A DNA stretch of 64,000 bases from Algoriphagus sp. AK58 (GCF_014324365.1 NZ_QEIG01000017.1:36991-100990); one strand, 5' to 3'. Positions 8,873 through 18,136 are shown, numbered from the stretch's first letter. The notes: generated by a model not told the origin, from the sequence alone. Numbers and translations are program-made.

Positions 8873-10279
8873 ATGATGAAGATTCTACTCCCTTTTAATA
8901 AAATTTTCAAACACTTGGTCTTGGTTCTGGTGATAGCGCACCTTGGCTTATCCTGCAAATCACTTGACCCGAGTGCTCAACTTCCACTGGCTAAAATTAC
9001 GTCGCCCCAGTCATCGGTCAATGTGCCGCTGGAAATTCCTGTGACTACACTGGCTAATTTGGTTAACCAAGCAGTGCCCCCAACGATTTTTTTTGAAAAA
9101 GGAATGGACTTGGGCAATGGAATAATCGGGGATTTGAATTTCAACAGAAATGGGCTGATCGAGATAAATCCCCTGGATAGTCAGCGAATGCAGGTCATTT
9201 TTCCGGTCAGAATTCAAGGGGAAGTAGGGCTCAAGCCTGGTGGGCTTCGCAATCTTTTTCAGTCAAAAATTCCGGTTGACAGAGCTCTTACGCCGGTGTT
9301 TGTAATCAATCCCGAGATTAATCCCAATTGGTCTTTTGGGATACGGGATTTTGAGCTGATTGATTTGGGCGGAAAAATATCCCTTTCTGCTTTGGGAATG
9401 GAGATTGACCTCAGTCCGATAATTCAAAATGAAATACGATCCTTTGCGAGGGAAAAGCTGGTTTCAAAGAGAGACTTGATTAATTTAAAACCTTTGGTGG
9501 ATGCGAGTTGGGAACAAGTTGGCAAGCCCATTTTTGTCGAATATGAAGGAAAACGAATGGCCTTTTCAATCCGCCCGGACTCTGTCAAAATCAAAGAATA
9601 TCTGGTGTCCGGAAAAGGATACCATTTCGATCTGGGGTTAAATGGGCAAGTACAGATACATCCCGGAAATGCGGTCCCTTCTCGTCCATTTCCGCTTCCC
9701 AAAATTACCGGGAATGAGGATCCGTCCAATCATCTGAAAATCACCGTGCCTCTTCATTTGGCCTATTCGGAGTTGGACAACATGATTGGAGAGGCTTTCG
9801 AGGGTTTATCGGTCCGAGTGAATAGAAAGTATATTTTCCGTCCTTCCAATTTTAGAACAAAACCGTATGGAGAGCAATTGGGGATCATGATGGATTTTGT
9901 TGCCACCAGCCTGGATGGTAAGGAAATAAGCGGGGAGTTTTTTTTAGCAGGATTGCCGGTTTATGATAAAGAAGCAGGTGTTTTGGCTTTTGAAAAAGTA
10001 AACTTCAACCTCGAAAGCAATAGTTCTAAGGCAAAATTTGCGGCAAGTGCAAAAAGGAGAAAAATAATAAAGCAACTCAATCAGAGAATGAAATTTTCCT
10101 TGGAGGAGGCGCTGGATGGGAGTTTAGCAGGGATTAAGGAGCGGCTGGCTTTGCAAACCCCTATGGCCGATTTGAAAATAGCCGATCTGATTATTTTTCC
10201 GGCCGGATTTTACCCTACGGCAACTGGCTTGGATATTCAGTTGCAGGCTGAAGGGAAAGTGGAGGTAACCTGGAAATAA
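8873..10279 (+). CDS. DUF4403 family lipoprotein
   Basis: A 468-residue protein with an N-terminal hydrophobic segment and lipobox (LGLSCKS), so it is probably an envelope lipoprotein. The whole body matches the DUF4403 pattern: two long beta-rich halves with phrases such as SSVNVPLEIPVTTLANLVNQ near the start, NPNWSFGIRDFELIDLGG in the middle and a repeated lipid-binding-protein-like second half. Function of the family is not established; a tubular lipid-binding-type fold is inferred from pattern. An ATG at 8876 directly follows the first, so the start is uncertain by one codon. It ends exactly where the convergent exonuclease gene ends, with no spacer. Confidence 0.8.
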   Translation: MMKILLPFNKIFKHLVLVLVIAHLGLSCKSLDPSAQLPLAKITSPQSSVNVPLEIPVTTLANLVNQAVPPTIFFEKGMDLGNGIIGDLNFNRNGLIEINPLDSQRMQVIFPVRIQGEVGLKPGGLRNLFQSKIPVDRALTPVFVINPEINPNWSFGIRDFELIDLGGKISLSALGMEIDLSPIIQNEIRSFAREKLVSKRDLINLKPLVDASWEQVGKPIFVEYEGKRMAFSIRPDSVKIKEYLVSGKGYHFDLGLNGQVQIHPGNAVPSRPFPLPKITGNEDPSNHLKITVPLHLAYSELDNMIGEAFEGLSVRVNRKYIFRPSNFRTKPYGEQLGIMMDFVATSLDGKEISGEFFLAGLPVYDKEAGVLAFEKVNFNLESNSSKAKFAASAKRRKIIKQLNQRMKFSLEEALDGSLAGIKERLALQTPMADLKIADLIIFPAGFYPTATGLDIQLQAEGKVEVTWK

Positions 10280-10951
10280 TCAACGAAGGAGGGCTTCATA
10301 GGTAATGATGCCTTTCTGTCTTGCAATTTTCAACAGTTTAATGAATAGCAGCGCTGTCAGGAATGCATCCCCCGAAGCGGTATGCCGATCATCCGGCTCG
10401 ATTTCATATTTTTTACAAAGTGCATCTAAACTGTAATTCTCTCTTTTTATTCTACTCAAATCAGCTTGAGGGCCATGTTCCAATCGAATGGCCAGATAAA
10501 ACGTATCGATGACTGGGTTTGGAAAATAGGATAGCCCAAATGGTTTTAGGCAGTTTTTTAGGATTTCGAGGTCGAAGCCGACGTGATGACCTACTAGAAT
10601 GGAAGAACCTATGTAGCCAAGAAATTTCCTGGCAAAATCATCTGTTGTAATCCTGTTTTGAATTTCTACCAACTCATGAATAGCCACCGTGTTTTTTCCG
10701 GATATTTCGGATTCGGGGTACCACTCAACGGATTGGTTAATCAGGATTTTTCCATGTTGTATTCTCAATGCACCAAACGAAAGCACGCGGTCTTTGGCTG
10801 GATCCAATCCGGTGGTTTCTGTGTCTAAAATTGTAAAAATAAGCTGATCAATAGATCTGATGCCAGGAATGGGCTGCGCATTTACCTCGAGATAGGATTG
10901 TACAAAATCCGTTTTGGCCTTTCCTGATTTCCAAAATTCCCACCAATTCAT
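10280..10951 (-). CDS. DEDDh 3'-5' exonuclease (DNA polymerase III epsilon-like)
   Basis: A 223-residue exonuclease of the DnaQ/epsilon superfamily. All catalytic residues are visible: D43 and E45 in ILDTETTGLD, D127 in VGHHVGFDLEIL, H190 and D195 in DRHTASGDAF. It removes nucleotides from 3' ends; whether it is a proofreading or repair enzyme is not clear. The start overlaps the stop of the upstream cNMP/CBS/DUF294 gene by 4 nt (ATGA), so the two are translationally coupled. This pairing with a CBS/DUF294 protein beside acetate-use genes is known from other bacteria, and its meaning is unresolved. Confidence 0.92.
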   Translation of the reverse strand: MNWWEFWKSGKAKTDFVQSYLEVNAQPIPGIRSIDQLIFTILDTETTGLDPAKDRVLSFGALRIQHGKILINQSVEWYPESEISGKNTVAIHELVEIQNRITTDDFARKFLGYIGSSILVGHHVGFDLEILKNCLKPFGLSYFPNPVIDTFYLAIRLEHGPQADLSRIKRENYSLDALCKKYEIEPDDRHTASGDAFLTALLFIKLLKIARQKGIITYEALLR

Positions 10952-12891
10952 CTCCGGAAGTAATCAAGTTGAAATCTAATCTGGATGATCTCCTGGAGTT
11001 CAGAGATCGGGCTAAAGGTATTTTTTAGGAGTTGTCTTTGAATTTTGCCCAAAGATTTTGGGTTGAGATATCGTCCGCTATTTTGATGTTCGATTCCTTC
11101 CAGTGCCCGCATTCGCATCAGGATTTCATAGGCTTTTCCGGCTTGTTGGAAAAGATCGGCATAGTTTGGTTCAATTTCCGCCAGCTTTTCAAAGCGTTTG
11201 AAGGTGTTGTTGATACCGACCATTTCATGGCTTAGGGTAAGCAGTCTTGCCAGGTCTGTCAGTGGCATCATAGCTCTGGCTTTGATGTCAAAATGATCTT
11301 TGTGCTCGCCTGTTTTTTCTACCATAAAATCCTTGAAAAAACCCAATGGAGGAGGATTTTGAAGTGCATTTTGGCCCATAAAACTCAAAAAAGCCTTCTT
11401 TTTTCGGATTTCCTCATAGATGTGCCTAGTCAACTCTTCGGCGAGTGATGAGTTACCCTTTACCGGTCTGAAATCAAAAAAGATGGAAGACTTTAACAGA
11501 GCTTCTGGAGTTGGTCTCATGATCCATTCGGAAAAATATTCTTTCCAAATGGAAAGGGGTTGAACCCACTCGGGATTGTTCGCCATCATCTTGGCCGGGC
11601 AGGGATCAAATCCACATGCCAATAGCACCTCTATGACCTGCTCCCCAAGCTTGAGAAAATACTCTTTTGCCCGTTCAGATTGGCTTTCGGAAGTATCGGC
11701 GTACAGGATCGCATTGTCCAAGTCAGTACGGAGAAGTTGCTCCTCTCTTCCTTCGCTGCCAAGTGAGAGGAAGCAAAAAGGTACCTGATTCATTCCCGGA
11801 AAATCGGAGGCGAGATTATTCTTGCCTATTTCCAAGGCTTGGGTGATAATCACGTCATTTATCTCTGTCATCACCGAAGCTACAAACTCCATGGATACCT
11901 CATTCTCCAGGTAATACCTCAGCATTTGTTCTGCCCTGTCTCGGATCTTTCGCATTTCTCCCACATCGAGGGTGTTCATCAGGGCATGAATCAACACTGC
12001 CGGACTATTTCCCATCGATAAGAAAATGTCATGGTCAGAGATCAATCCGCAAACAGGACTTCGGTCGGTACCGTCTTCCGTCAGCACCAGATGGTGGAGG
12101 CGATTTCGGATCATGGTGAGATACAAGTTGCCGAATCCATCAGATTTTTTGCGTGTGATCACGGGTTGGGTCATGACCTGAGAAACCGGGAGATCAGGAG
12201 AGATTCCTAAAGCCAATACTCTGGTTCGCAAGTCCTTGTCTGTGAGGATTCCTAATGGAAAATTGGAATAGTCACAGATGATAATGCTGCTTACCTGAGC
12301 AGTGGACATCAGTTTTGCAGCGGTCTGGATGGAGTCGTTAGGGCCGCAGGTCAGGACTTTTTCGGATACTTTGACTTCGTATTGATCAGAAAAAATCATC
12401 AGGGAATGGTCACCTGTGGGCTTCTTGAATTCACCCCGTGCTTTTTGCCCCTGTGAAAGATCTTGCCTAACGACCACCTGACCGGCTGCAAATCCCGCAG
12501 CAAAGAACAGGGCAACCCGGCTGTTTTTTTCCAGTATTTTTTCAAAAACATCCACAGGAATAGCATAGACTAAGCTATTTTCTGTGACTTTAGAGGTCAA
12601 TAGGTAAGGCCTTTTGCCCAATAATGCCAATACCCCGAAGACATCGCCTTCGTCACATATTTCCCGGATTTCGTCACCTTTCGCGGTACTTTCTACCAAA
12701 TGAATAGTCCCTTCTTTGAGTACAAAAAAACTGGGTCTAGCAGGTTCTCCTTGTGTGAAAAGCGTTTCCCCCTTTTCCAAATACTGGATTTCTACCTGTT
12801 GAGCCACTGTCTGGAGGTCTTCTTTATCCAAAAAGGAAAATGGAGGGAATCTTTTCAGAAACTCAGCAACCCGATTGACAATGACGTTCAT
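10948..12891 (-). CDS. cNMP-binding / CBS / DUF294 nucleotidyltransferase-like protein
   Basis: A 647-residue cytosolic signalling protein. Order: a cyclic-nucleotide-binding-type domain (about 10-140, GETLFTQGEPARPSFFVLKEG), a CBS pair (about 180-300), a DUF294 nucleotidyltransferase-like domain with GSEGREEQLLRTDLDNA, which resembles the GlnD-type Gly-Ser...Asp-x-Asp site, and the DUF294 C-terminal domain (about 500-640). Such proteins are thought to transfer nucleotides in response to a bound ligand, by analogy with GlnD; the target is unknown. It overlaps the exonuclease by 4 nt and sits downstream of acs, which suggests control of acetate metabolism. The 339-bp gap to acs is unusual because these genes are commonly adjacent. 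Confidence 0.88.
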   Translation of the reverse strand: MNVIVNRVAEFLKRFPPFSFLDKEDLQTVAQQVEIQYLEKGETLFTQGEPARPSFFVLKEGTIHLVESTAKGDEIREICDEGDVFGVLALLGKRPYLLTSKVTENSLVYAIPVDVFEKILEKNSRVALFFAAGFAAGQVVVRQDLSQGQKARGEFKKPTGDHSLMIFSDQYEVKVSEKVLTCGPNDSIQTAAKLMSTAQVSSIIICDYSNFPLGILTDKDLRTRVLALGISPDLPVSQVMTQPVITRKKSDGFGNLYLTMIRNRLHHLVLTEDGTDRSPVCGLISDHDIFLSMGNSPAVLIHALMNTLDVGEMRKIRDRAEQMLRYYLENEVSMEFVASVMTEINDVIITQALEIGKNNLASDFPGMNQVPFCFLSLGSEGREEQLLRTDLDNAILYADTSESQSERAKEYFLKLGEQVIEVLLACGFDPCPAKMMANNPEWVQPLSIWKEYFSEWIMRPTPEALLKSSIFFDFRPVKGNSSLAEELTRHIYEEIRKKKAFLSFMGQNALQNPPPLGFFKDFMVEKTGEHKDHFDIKARAMMPLTDLARLLTLSHEMVGINNTFKRFEKLAEIEPNYADLFQQAGKAYEILMRMRALEGIEHQNSGRYLNPKSLGKIQRQLLKNTFSPISELQEIIQIRFQLDYFRR

Positions 12892-13230
12892 TTTATACGC
12901 AAGAGGCTAGATAAAAGAAGCAAGACTTAAGACACAAGAAGCTAGATACAAGGTACAAACTTCGAAATTCGACGTTCGGTGTTCGATTTCGAAATTTTAT
13001 TCATTCAATAATTCTGAGTTCGTTTGTTTTTGAGTCAATAGCTATCATCCAATGATGAATCCCAAATGACAACTTTTACGATGCTAGGGACAAGATTCTT
13101 GACATTCAGATCAACAAGTAATTCACAAGAAATTACAATTACAGGATAGCCAAGATTGAATTGGCTTTCGGCAAGTCTAAAGCTTGAGTCTAATGTCTTG
13201 TATCTAATATCTTGCTTCTAAAGTCTCTCT
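12892..13230. repeat. Intergenic repeat island with inverted word repeats
   Basis: This 339-bp gap between acs and the DUF294 gene is non-coding. Left side: AGAAGCAAGA and TAGATACAAG words at 12916-12952. Right side: the same words inverted (13190-13222), so the ends can pair imperfectly. Between them TTCGAAAT (12961-12968) pairs with ATTTCGAA (12986-12993). I see no RNA gene or conserved ORF here. It is probably a repeat element that inserted or expanded inside the acetate operon. Confidence 0.6.
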
Positions 13231-15123
13231 TTACTTTCTCCCCTCAATGATCTTCTCCACTACTTCCGGATCGAGTAGGGTGGAGGTGTCACCCATGCTG
13301 TCAGTGCTGCCTTCGGCGACTTTTCGCAGAATACGTCGCATGATCTTACCTGATCGGGTTTTAGGTAAGCCGGGGACGATTTGAATTTTGTCGGGTTTGG
13401 CGATTGGACCTATGATCTTGGATACCATTTCTTTGATCTCGTTGATCAGATTTTCCTCTGTTCGGTTACTCATATCGCAGATCACATAGGCATAAATGCC
13501 CTGGCCTTTTACTTCGTGAGGATAGCCAACCACTGCAGATTCGATCACTTTTGGGTGCTCATTGATCGCGTTTTCTACTTCAGCGGTGCCCATTCTATGA
13601 CCGGAGACATTGATGACATCGTCTACTCGTCCAAGGATTCTGTAATAGCCGTCATGATCCCGTTTCACTCCGTCACCCGTGAAGTACATGTTCTTATAGG
13701 TGGAGAAATACGTCTGTTTGCATCTTTCGTGATCTCCGTAGGTGGTTCGGATCATGGAGGGCCAGGGGAATTTAATGCATAGGTTTCCTTCTACCGAATT
13801 GCCCGTAAGTTCGTTTCCTTCTGAATCCACGATGCAGAGTTGGATTCCAGGTAACGGCAAGGTGGCATAAGCAGGTTTCGTCGGTGTAATTCCGGCAAGT
13901 GGAGAAACCAAAATTCCTCCTGTTTCGGTTTGCCACCAGGTATCGACTATTGGACAATGTCCTTTACCGATGTGGGTATGATACCAGTGCCAAGCTTCTT
14001 CGTTGATCGGTTCTCCCACTGACCCGAGGACCTTCAATGAACTCAAATCATATCCTTCGATGGGTTCGGTGCCAAATGCCTGAAGTGCCCTGATGGCAGT
14101 AGGTGCGGTGTAAAACACATTGACTTTGTGTTTTTCGATTACCTGCCAGAAGCGACTTGGATTAGGATAAGTCGGCACACCTTCAAACATAAGTGTGGTA
14201 GCACCTGCCAATAGTGGGCCATAGACAATGTAGGAGTGGCCTGTGATCCATCCGATGTCTGCTGTGCACCAATAAACGTCACCTGGAGAATATTGGAACA
14301 CGTTCTCGAAAGAGTATTTGGTGTAGACCATGTATCCTCCTGTAGTATGTACGACTCCTTTGGGTTTTCCAGTCGATCCGGAGGTATAGAGGATAAACAG
14401 CATGTCCTCGCTGTCCATCTCTTCGGGGGTATTTTCATCGGATTGGCCTTCAAGAACTTCATCCCACCAAAAGTCTCTCCCGGAGACCATGTTGGTTTCC
14501 TGTCCCGTTCTTTTATAGACGATCACCGTTTCTACCGTAGATTTTTCCAACGCTTCATCGACGACACCTTTGACCGTGATTTTTTTGTTGCCTCGATAGT
14601 TTCCATCGGAAGTCAGAACAGCCTTGGCTTGGCAGTCATTGATCCGATCAGCCAGCGATGTGCTGGAGAATCCCGCAAAAACCACTGAATGGATAGCTCC
14701 TATCCGGGCACAAGCTAACATGGCAATTGCCGCCTCAGGGACCATGGGCATGTAGATGATTACTCGATCACCTTTTCCGATTCCTTTAGCTTTCAAGGCA
14801 TTGGCAAATCGACAAACTTCTCTGAAAAGCTGGCGATAAGTCAAGGTTCGGGTAGGTTCATCTGGCTCGTTGGGTTCCCAGATGATGGCGGGGCGTTCTC
14901 CGATCGTGTACAGTTGTTTTTCAAAGATGTTTTCAGTGATATTCAGCTTGGCACCATCAAACCACCTTACTTCAGGTCCTTCAAAATTCCATTTTAGTAC
15001 TTTGTTCCATCGCTTTCTCCAATGAAAAGAATCGGCAATTCTAGCCCAGAATTCCTCGGGTTGGGCAATGCTTTTTTGGTATTCGTAAAGGTATCCGCTA
15101 AGGGTATGTAGTCTATCACTCAT
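13231..15123 (-). CDS. acs: Acetyl-CoA synthetase (acetate--CoA ligase)
   Basis: A 630-residue AMP-forming ligase that converts acetate, ATP and CoA to acetyl-CoA. Visible signatures are the phosphate-binding loop YTSGSTGKPKG, the A5-type motif WWQTETGG and the C-terminal regulatory motif PKTRSGKIMRR with Lys593, the residue acetylated for control in this family. Length is normal for Acs. It lies 29 nt downstream of the sodium:solute symporter stop, so DUF4212-symporter-acs form one transcription unit. The enzyme activates acetate taken up by that transporter. Confidence 0.97.
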   Translation of the reverse strand: MSDRLHTLSGYLYEYQKSIAQPEEFWARIADSFHWRKRWNKVLKWNFEGPEVRWFDGAKLNITENIFEKQLYTIGERPAIIWEPNEPDEPTRTLTYRQLFREVCRFANALKAKGIGKGDRVIIYMPMVPEAAIAMLACARIGAIHSVVFAGFSSTSLADRINDCQAKAVLTSDGNYRGNKKITVKGVVDEALEKSTVETVIVYKRTGQETNMVSGRDFWWDEVLEGQSDENTPEEMDSEDMLFILYTSGSTGKPKGVVHTTGGYMVYTKYSFENVFQYSPGDVYWCTADIGWITGHSYIVYGPLLAGATTLMFEGVPTYPNPSRFWQVIEKHKVNVFYTAPTAIRALQAFGTEPIEGYDLSSLKVLGSVGEPINEEAWHWYHTHIGKGHCPIVDTWWQTETGGILVSPLAGITPTKPAYATLPLPGIQLCIVDSEGNELTGNSVEGNLCIKFPWPSMIRTTYGDHERCKQTYFSTYKNMYFTGDGVKRDHDGYYRILGRVDDVINVSGHRMGTAEVENAINEHPKVIESAVVGYPHEVKGQGIYAYVICDMSNRTEENLINEIKEMVSKIIGPIAKPDKIQIVPGLPKTRSGKIMRRILRKVAEGSTDSMGDTSTLLDPEVVEKIIEGRK

Positions 15124-15152
15124 GGTAGTGGGTTATTTGGAAATAAATAAAG

Positions 15153-16838
15153 TTAATGATCGTGTGCCTTTCCCGCTCCGCGTGGGATACGGATTTCCTG
15201 AATCAATTCCTGTACATGTGCAGGAGGTGCAGGTGTATATTTGGAGACGATATAGCAGCAGATGAAGTTGAAAATCATGCCGATAGAGCCAATGCCCTCA
15301 GGTGAAATGCCCCACCACCAATACTCGGCGGTGTTGAGTTCAGGCGAAATAAATTTGAAGTAGGAAATGTAGCCTATGGTAAATACCAATCCCACTAGCA
15401 TTCCGGTGATTGCTCCTTCTTTGTTAATTCGGGTAGAAAAGATTCCCAAGATGATTACCGGAAAAAAAGAGGCGGCTGCCAATCCAAAAGCGAAAGCCAC
15501 TACCTCCGCCACAAAACCAGGAGGATTCACTCCAAAATAGCCGGCCAAAATCACAGCTCCTGCAGCGGAAAGTCGGGCGATTTGGAGTTCTTTTTTCTCG
15601 GATATATCGGGTTTGAAGGTTTTGAATAGATCGCGTGAGACAGAAGTGGAAATGACCAATAATAAACCGGCAGCAGTAGAAAGTGCTGCAGCCATCGCGC
15701 CAGCCGCAACCAAGCCTACTACCCAGTTGGGGAGCTCGGCGATCTCAGGGCTTGCCAGCACCATGATGTCTTTGTCGATCGTCAGCTCGTTGGCCTTGGG
15801 GTCGGCCAGATATTGGACTTTTCCATCGGCATTTTTATCCTCGATCTGAATCAGATTGGTCTTTTCCCAGGTGGCTATCCAGTTGGGTAGTTCGTCAAGT
15901 TTCTTCTCTGCGGTGGAATTGATGGCATTGTAGATTCCAAAAGCAGCAACAGCCGGAGCTGTGGTATATAGGATTGCGATAAAAATCAAGGCATAACCAG
16001 CAGAAAGTCTAGCATCCTTCACCTTCGGTACAGTGAAAAACCGCACAATCACATGAGGTAGTCCTGCTGTGCCTACCATCAGTGCCAGGGTGATCATTAA
16101 CATATCTCCCATTCCTTTTCTACCGGAAGTATATTCTGCAAAACCCAGATCTGCCAAAACACCATCCAGTTTCTCCAAAAGTGGTACTCCATCTTCCAAA
16201 CTTCCTCCCAAGCCAAGCTGTGGGATTGGGTTGCCCGTCAACTGCATAGAGATGAAGATCGCAGGTACCATATAAGCAAAGATCAACACACAGTATTGAG
16301 CCACTTGGGTGTAGGTAATTCCTTTCATTCCCCCCAAAACGGCATAAAAAAACACAATGCACATTCCAATTACCACGCCCCATTCAATCGGGACTTCGAG
16401 ATAGCGGGAAAAGACGATGCCTACCCCTCTCATCTGACCAGCTACATAGATGAAGGAGATGAACAGAGCACAAATTACCGCGACGACTCTGGCTTTATTG
16501 GAATAGTATCGGTCACCTACAAAATCAGGAACTGTGAATTTGCCAAACTTCCGTAAATAAGGGGCAAGCAGTAAAGCCAAAAGCACATAGCCACCGGTCC
16601 ATCCCATCAGATATACCGAACCATCGTATCCCGCAAAAGATATCAAACCGGCCATAGAGATGAATGAAGCCGCTGACATCCAGTCTGCGGCAGTTGCCAT
16701 GCCGTTTGCCAAGGGGGAAACGCCTCCTCCTGCCACATAAAATTCCTTGGTTGATCCTGCCCGTGCCCAAATCGCAATTCCGATGTAAAGTGCAAAACTC
16801 AACCCCACCAGGAGGTAAGTCCATGTCAAAATCTCCAT
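15153..16838 (-). CDS. actP: Sodium:solute symporter, ActP/VC2705-like large subunit
   Basis: A 561-residue integral membrane protein of the SSS family with about 13 hydrophobic segments and the core signature AADWMSAASFISMAGLI near residues 50-65. Gene neighbours (acs after, DUF4212 small subunit before) place it in the subfamily that imports acetate or related monocarboxylates with sodium. An extracytoplasmic loop near residues 315-360 is expanded and contains DKNADGK (from D334), which looks like half of a calcium-binding loop but lacks the final acidic residue. It begins 1 nt after the DUF4212 stop. Substrate is inferred from context. Confidence 0.9.
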   Translation of the reverse strand: MEILTWTYLLVGLSFALYIGIAIWARAGSTKEFYVAGGGVSPLANGMATAADWMSAASFISMAGLISFAGYDGSVYLMGWTGGYVLLALLLAPYLRKFGKFTVPDFVGDRYYSNKARVVAVICALFISFIYVAGQMRGVGIVFSRYLEVPIEWGVVIGMCIVFFYAVLGGMKGITYTQVAQYCVLIFAYMVPAIFISMQLTGNPIPQLGLGGSLEDGVPLLEKLDGVLADLGFAEYTSGRKGMGDMLMITLALMVGTAGLPHVIVRFFTVPKVKDARLSAGYALIFIAILYTTAPAVAAFGIYNAINSTAEKKLDELPNWIATWEKTNLIQIEDKNADGKVQYLADPKANELTIDKDIMVLASPEIAELPNWVVGLVAAGAMAAALSTAAGLLLVISTSVSRDLFKTFKPDISEKKELQIARLSAAGAVILAGYFGVNPPGFVAEVVAFAFGLAAASFFPVIILGIFSTRINKEGAITGMLVGLVFTIGYISYFKFISPELNTAEYWWWGISPEGIGSIGMIFNFICCYIVSKYTPAPPAHVQELIQEIRIPRGAGKAHDH

Positions 16839-16839
16839 C

Positions 16840-17103
16840 TCAGTCTTCGTTTACGTCAAATTCCCGATCCAACCTGTTCATCCGGACCACATAAATGAAA
16901 ATCACCAAAATAAAGGTGTAAATCGAACCTTGCTGTGCAAACCAAAATCCTAGCGGATAGCCTCCGATTTTGATGGCATTCAGTGGTTCTACGAGTAATA
17001 TTCCAAACCCGAAGGATACCAAAAACCATATGGCTAAGAGAAAAAGGAGAGTTTGGAGATTTTTCTTCCAATAAGCAGAAGATTTGGATTGGCGATCGGT
17101 CAT
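16840..17103 (-). CDS. DUF4212 small subunit of sodium:solute symporter
   Basis: An 87-residue membrane protein with two hydrophobic helices (about 19-42 and 56-74), LAIWFLVSFGFGILLVEPLN between Lys/Asn-rich ends. This is the DUF4212 (VC2706-type) family, which almost always precedes an ActP-like symporter and is called its small subunit. Here it sits directly before the large subunit with one spacer nucleotide. Its function is not known in detail. As the first gene of the acetate unit, its 190-bp upstream gap should hold the promoter. Confidence 0.9.
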   Translation of the reverse strand: MTDRQSKSSAYWKKNLQTLLFLLAIWFLVSFGFGILLVEPLNAIKIGGYPLGFWFAQQGSIYTFILVIFIYVVRMNRLDREFDVNED

Positions 17104-17200
17104 AATTTTGGGTTTTTATTGAAAATCCAAATGAACTTCTTTCAGAAGATTAATTTTACAAAAAGAAATTCCGCTTTTGATTTCCAAAAATGAAATACCT

Positions 17201-17219
17201 GAATCTCCTTGGAGAATCC
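17201..17219. promoter_or_regulatory. Inverted repeat upstream of the acetate operon
   Basis: GAATCTCC-TT-GGAGAATCC is a near-perfect palindrome about 100 bp upstream of the DUF4212 start and downstream of the ZIP gene. It may be an operator for the acetate genes or a 3' hairpin of the ZIP gene; no T-run follows it. This gap (17104-17293) has no other clear feature. Confidence 0.35.
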
Positions 17220-17293
17220 AAAGGCTTTTACATCAAAAAGCTAAATTTTTTATAAAAGTCCCCTATACTTTAAAATATTCCTGAGTGAAGTGA

Positions 17294-18061
17294 TTAGATC
17301 AGGTACTCGGAGATCATTGCCAACCCTGCTGCCAAAAAAGTCACCAACAGTTTATTGAGCTGAAACTTGTGATGTGGACTGCTTTCGAAGAAAATGGTAG
17401 TCGATATATGCAAAAAACCTCCTGTCACCAAGCCATACAAGATCCCGATCCCCTGCTTGGAAAGTAGGCCATTTTCAATAAAAACAGAGCTTGAAAACAT
17501 TCCTAAAGGAGAAGCCAAAGCAAATATGGTGAGCAGTCCGATCGTCCATTTTTTACTCAATGAGGCGGAGAGAACAGCTGTCAACGCAAACGCAGCAGGT
17601 CCTTTGTGCATGATTATTCCAAGAAGAACGGTGTTGTTGTTATGGACATGACCTGACGCTATAGTGTCTGCCACCACAGGTTCTCCATGTGAAAGTAGAG
17701 TACCCTCTAAAAAAGCATGAATGAACAAACCCGTCATCAGAGTGATGACCCCTTTGGTGCTCTCAGATTGGTGCTTGTGAATATGACCATGCTCGATGCC
17801 CGAGGACCAAAATTCAAGAAGTTGCTGTAAAAGAAATCCAAAAAGAATGTAAAGCCCCATTTCTCCTGTTCCATAATCCGAAGAGAATAATTCGGGAATG
17901 ATGTGAAGAATAGTGATCGAAAAAAGATAAGAACCTGCAAAAACCAGGACCAGCTTAAAGTATTTTTCCCGGAACACCGGGGCAAAAAATACCAGCAAGC
18001 CCGCAATCATCGCGGTGAGAAAGAGCAATAGAAAGTTTAGTCCCATGATTTTTTTAGCCAT
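17294..18061 (-). CDS. ZIP family divalent metal transporter
   Basis: A membrane protein of 255 residues from the chosen start with about eight hydrophobic segments. His-rich variable loop EHGHIHKHQ after the third segment, then HAFLEGTLL and IIMHKGPAAFAL, which match the conserved His/Glu of ZIP helices IV and V that bind zinc or iron. I prefer the start at 18061 (MAKKIMGLN) over 18112 because the longer version would run through a palindromic operator-like sequence. Family members bring zinc or other divalent metals into the cytosol. Regulation by a Fur-family zinc regulator is suggested by the operator-like elements upstream. Confidence 0.88.
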   Translation of the reverse strand: MAKKIMGLNFLLLFLTAMIAGLLVFFAPVFREKYFKLVLVFAGSYLFSITILHIIPELFSSDYGTGEMGLYILFGFLLQQLLEFWSSGIEHGHIHKHQSESTKGVITLMTGLFIHAFLEGTLLSHGEPVVADTIASGHVHNNNTVLLGIIMHKGPAAFALTAVLSASLSKKWTIGLLTIFALASPLGMFSSSVFIENGLLSKQGIGILYGLVTGGFLHISTTIFFESSPHHKFQLNKLLVTFLAAGLAMISEYLI

Positions 18062-18084
18062 TATTCCCGGTTTCAAAGGAATAA

Positions 18085-18130
18085 TGCTGCAATAACTGCA
18101 ACAAAGGTACAAAAATTCAATAATGTTGCA
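18085..18130 (-). promoter_or_regulatory. Two palindromic operator-like sites upstream of the ZIP gene
   Basis: On the minus strand, TGTTGCAGTTATTGCAGCA (18085-18103) is an imperfect 19-bp palindrome, and TGCAACA-T-TATTGAA (18116-18130) is a 7-1-7 inverted repeat. 7-1-7 symmetry is the layout of Fur/Zur/PerR boxes, so zinc-dependent repression is a reasonable inference. Both lie within 70 bp of the chosen ZIP start. Confidence 0.5.
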
Positions 18131-18136
18131 TTTATC

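Noticed and set aside
17294..18112. Longer start (18112) for the ZIP transporter
   Set aside because: The extra 17 residues fall on a palindromic operator-like sequence and do not resemble the family's N-terminus.
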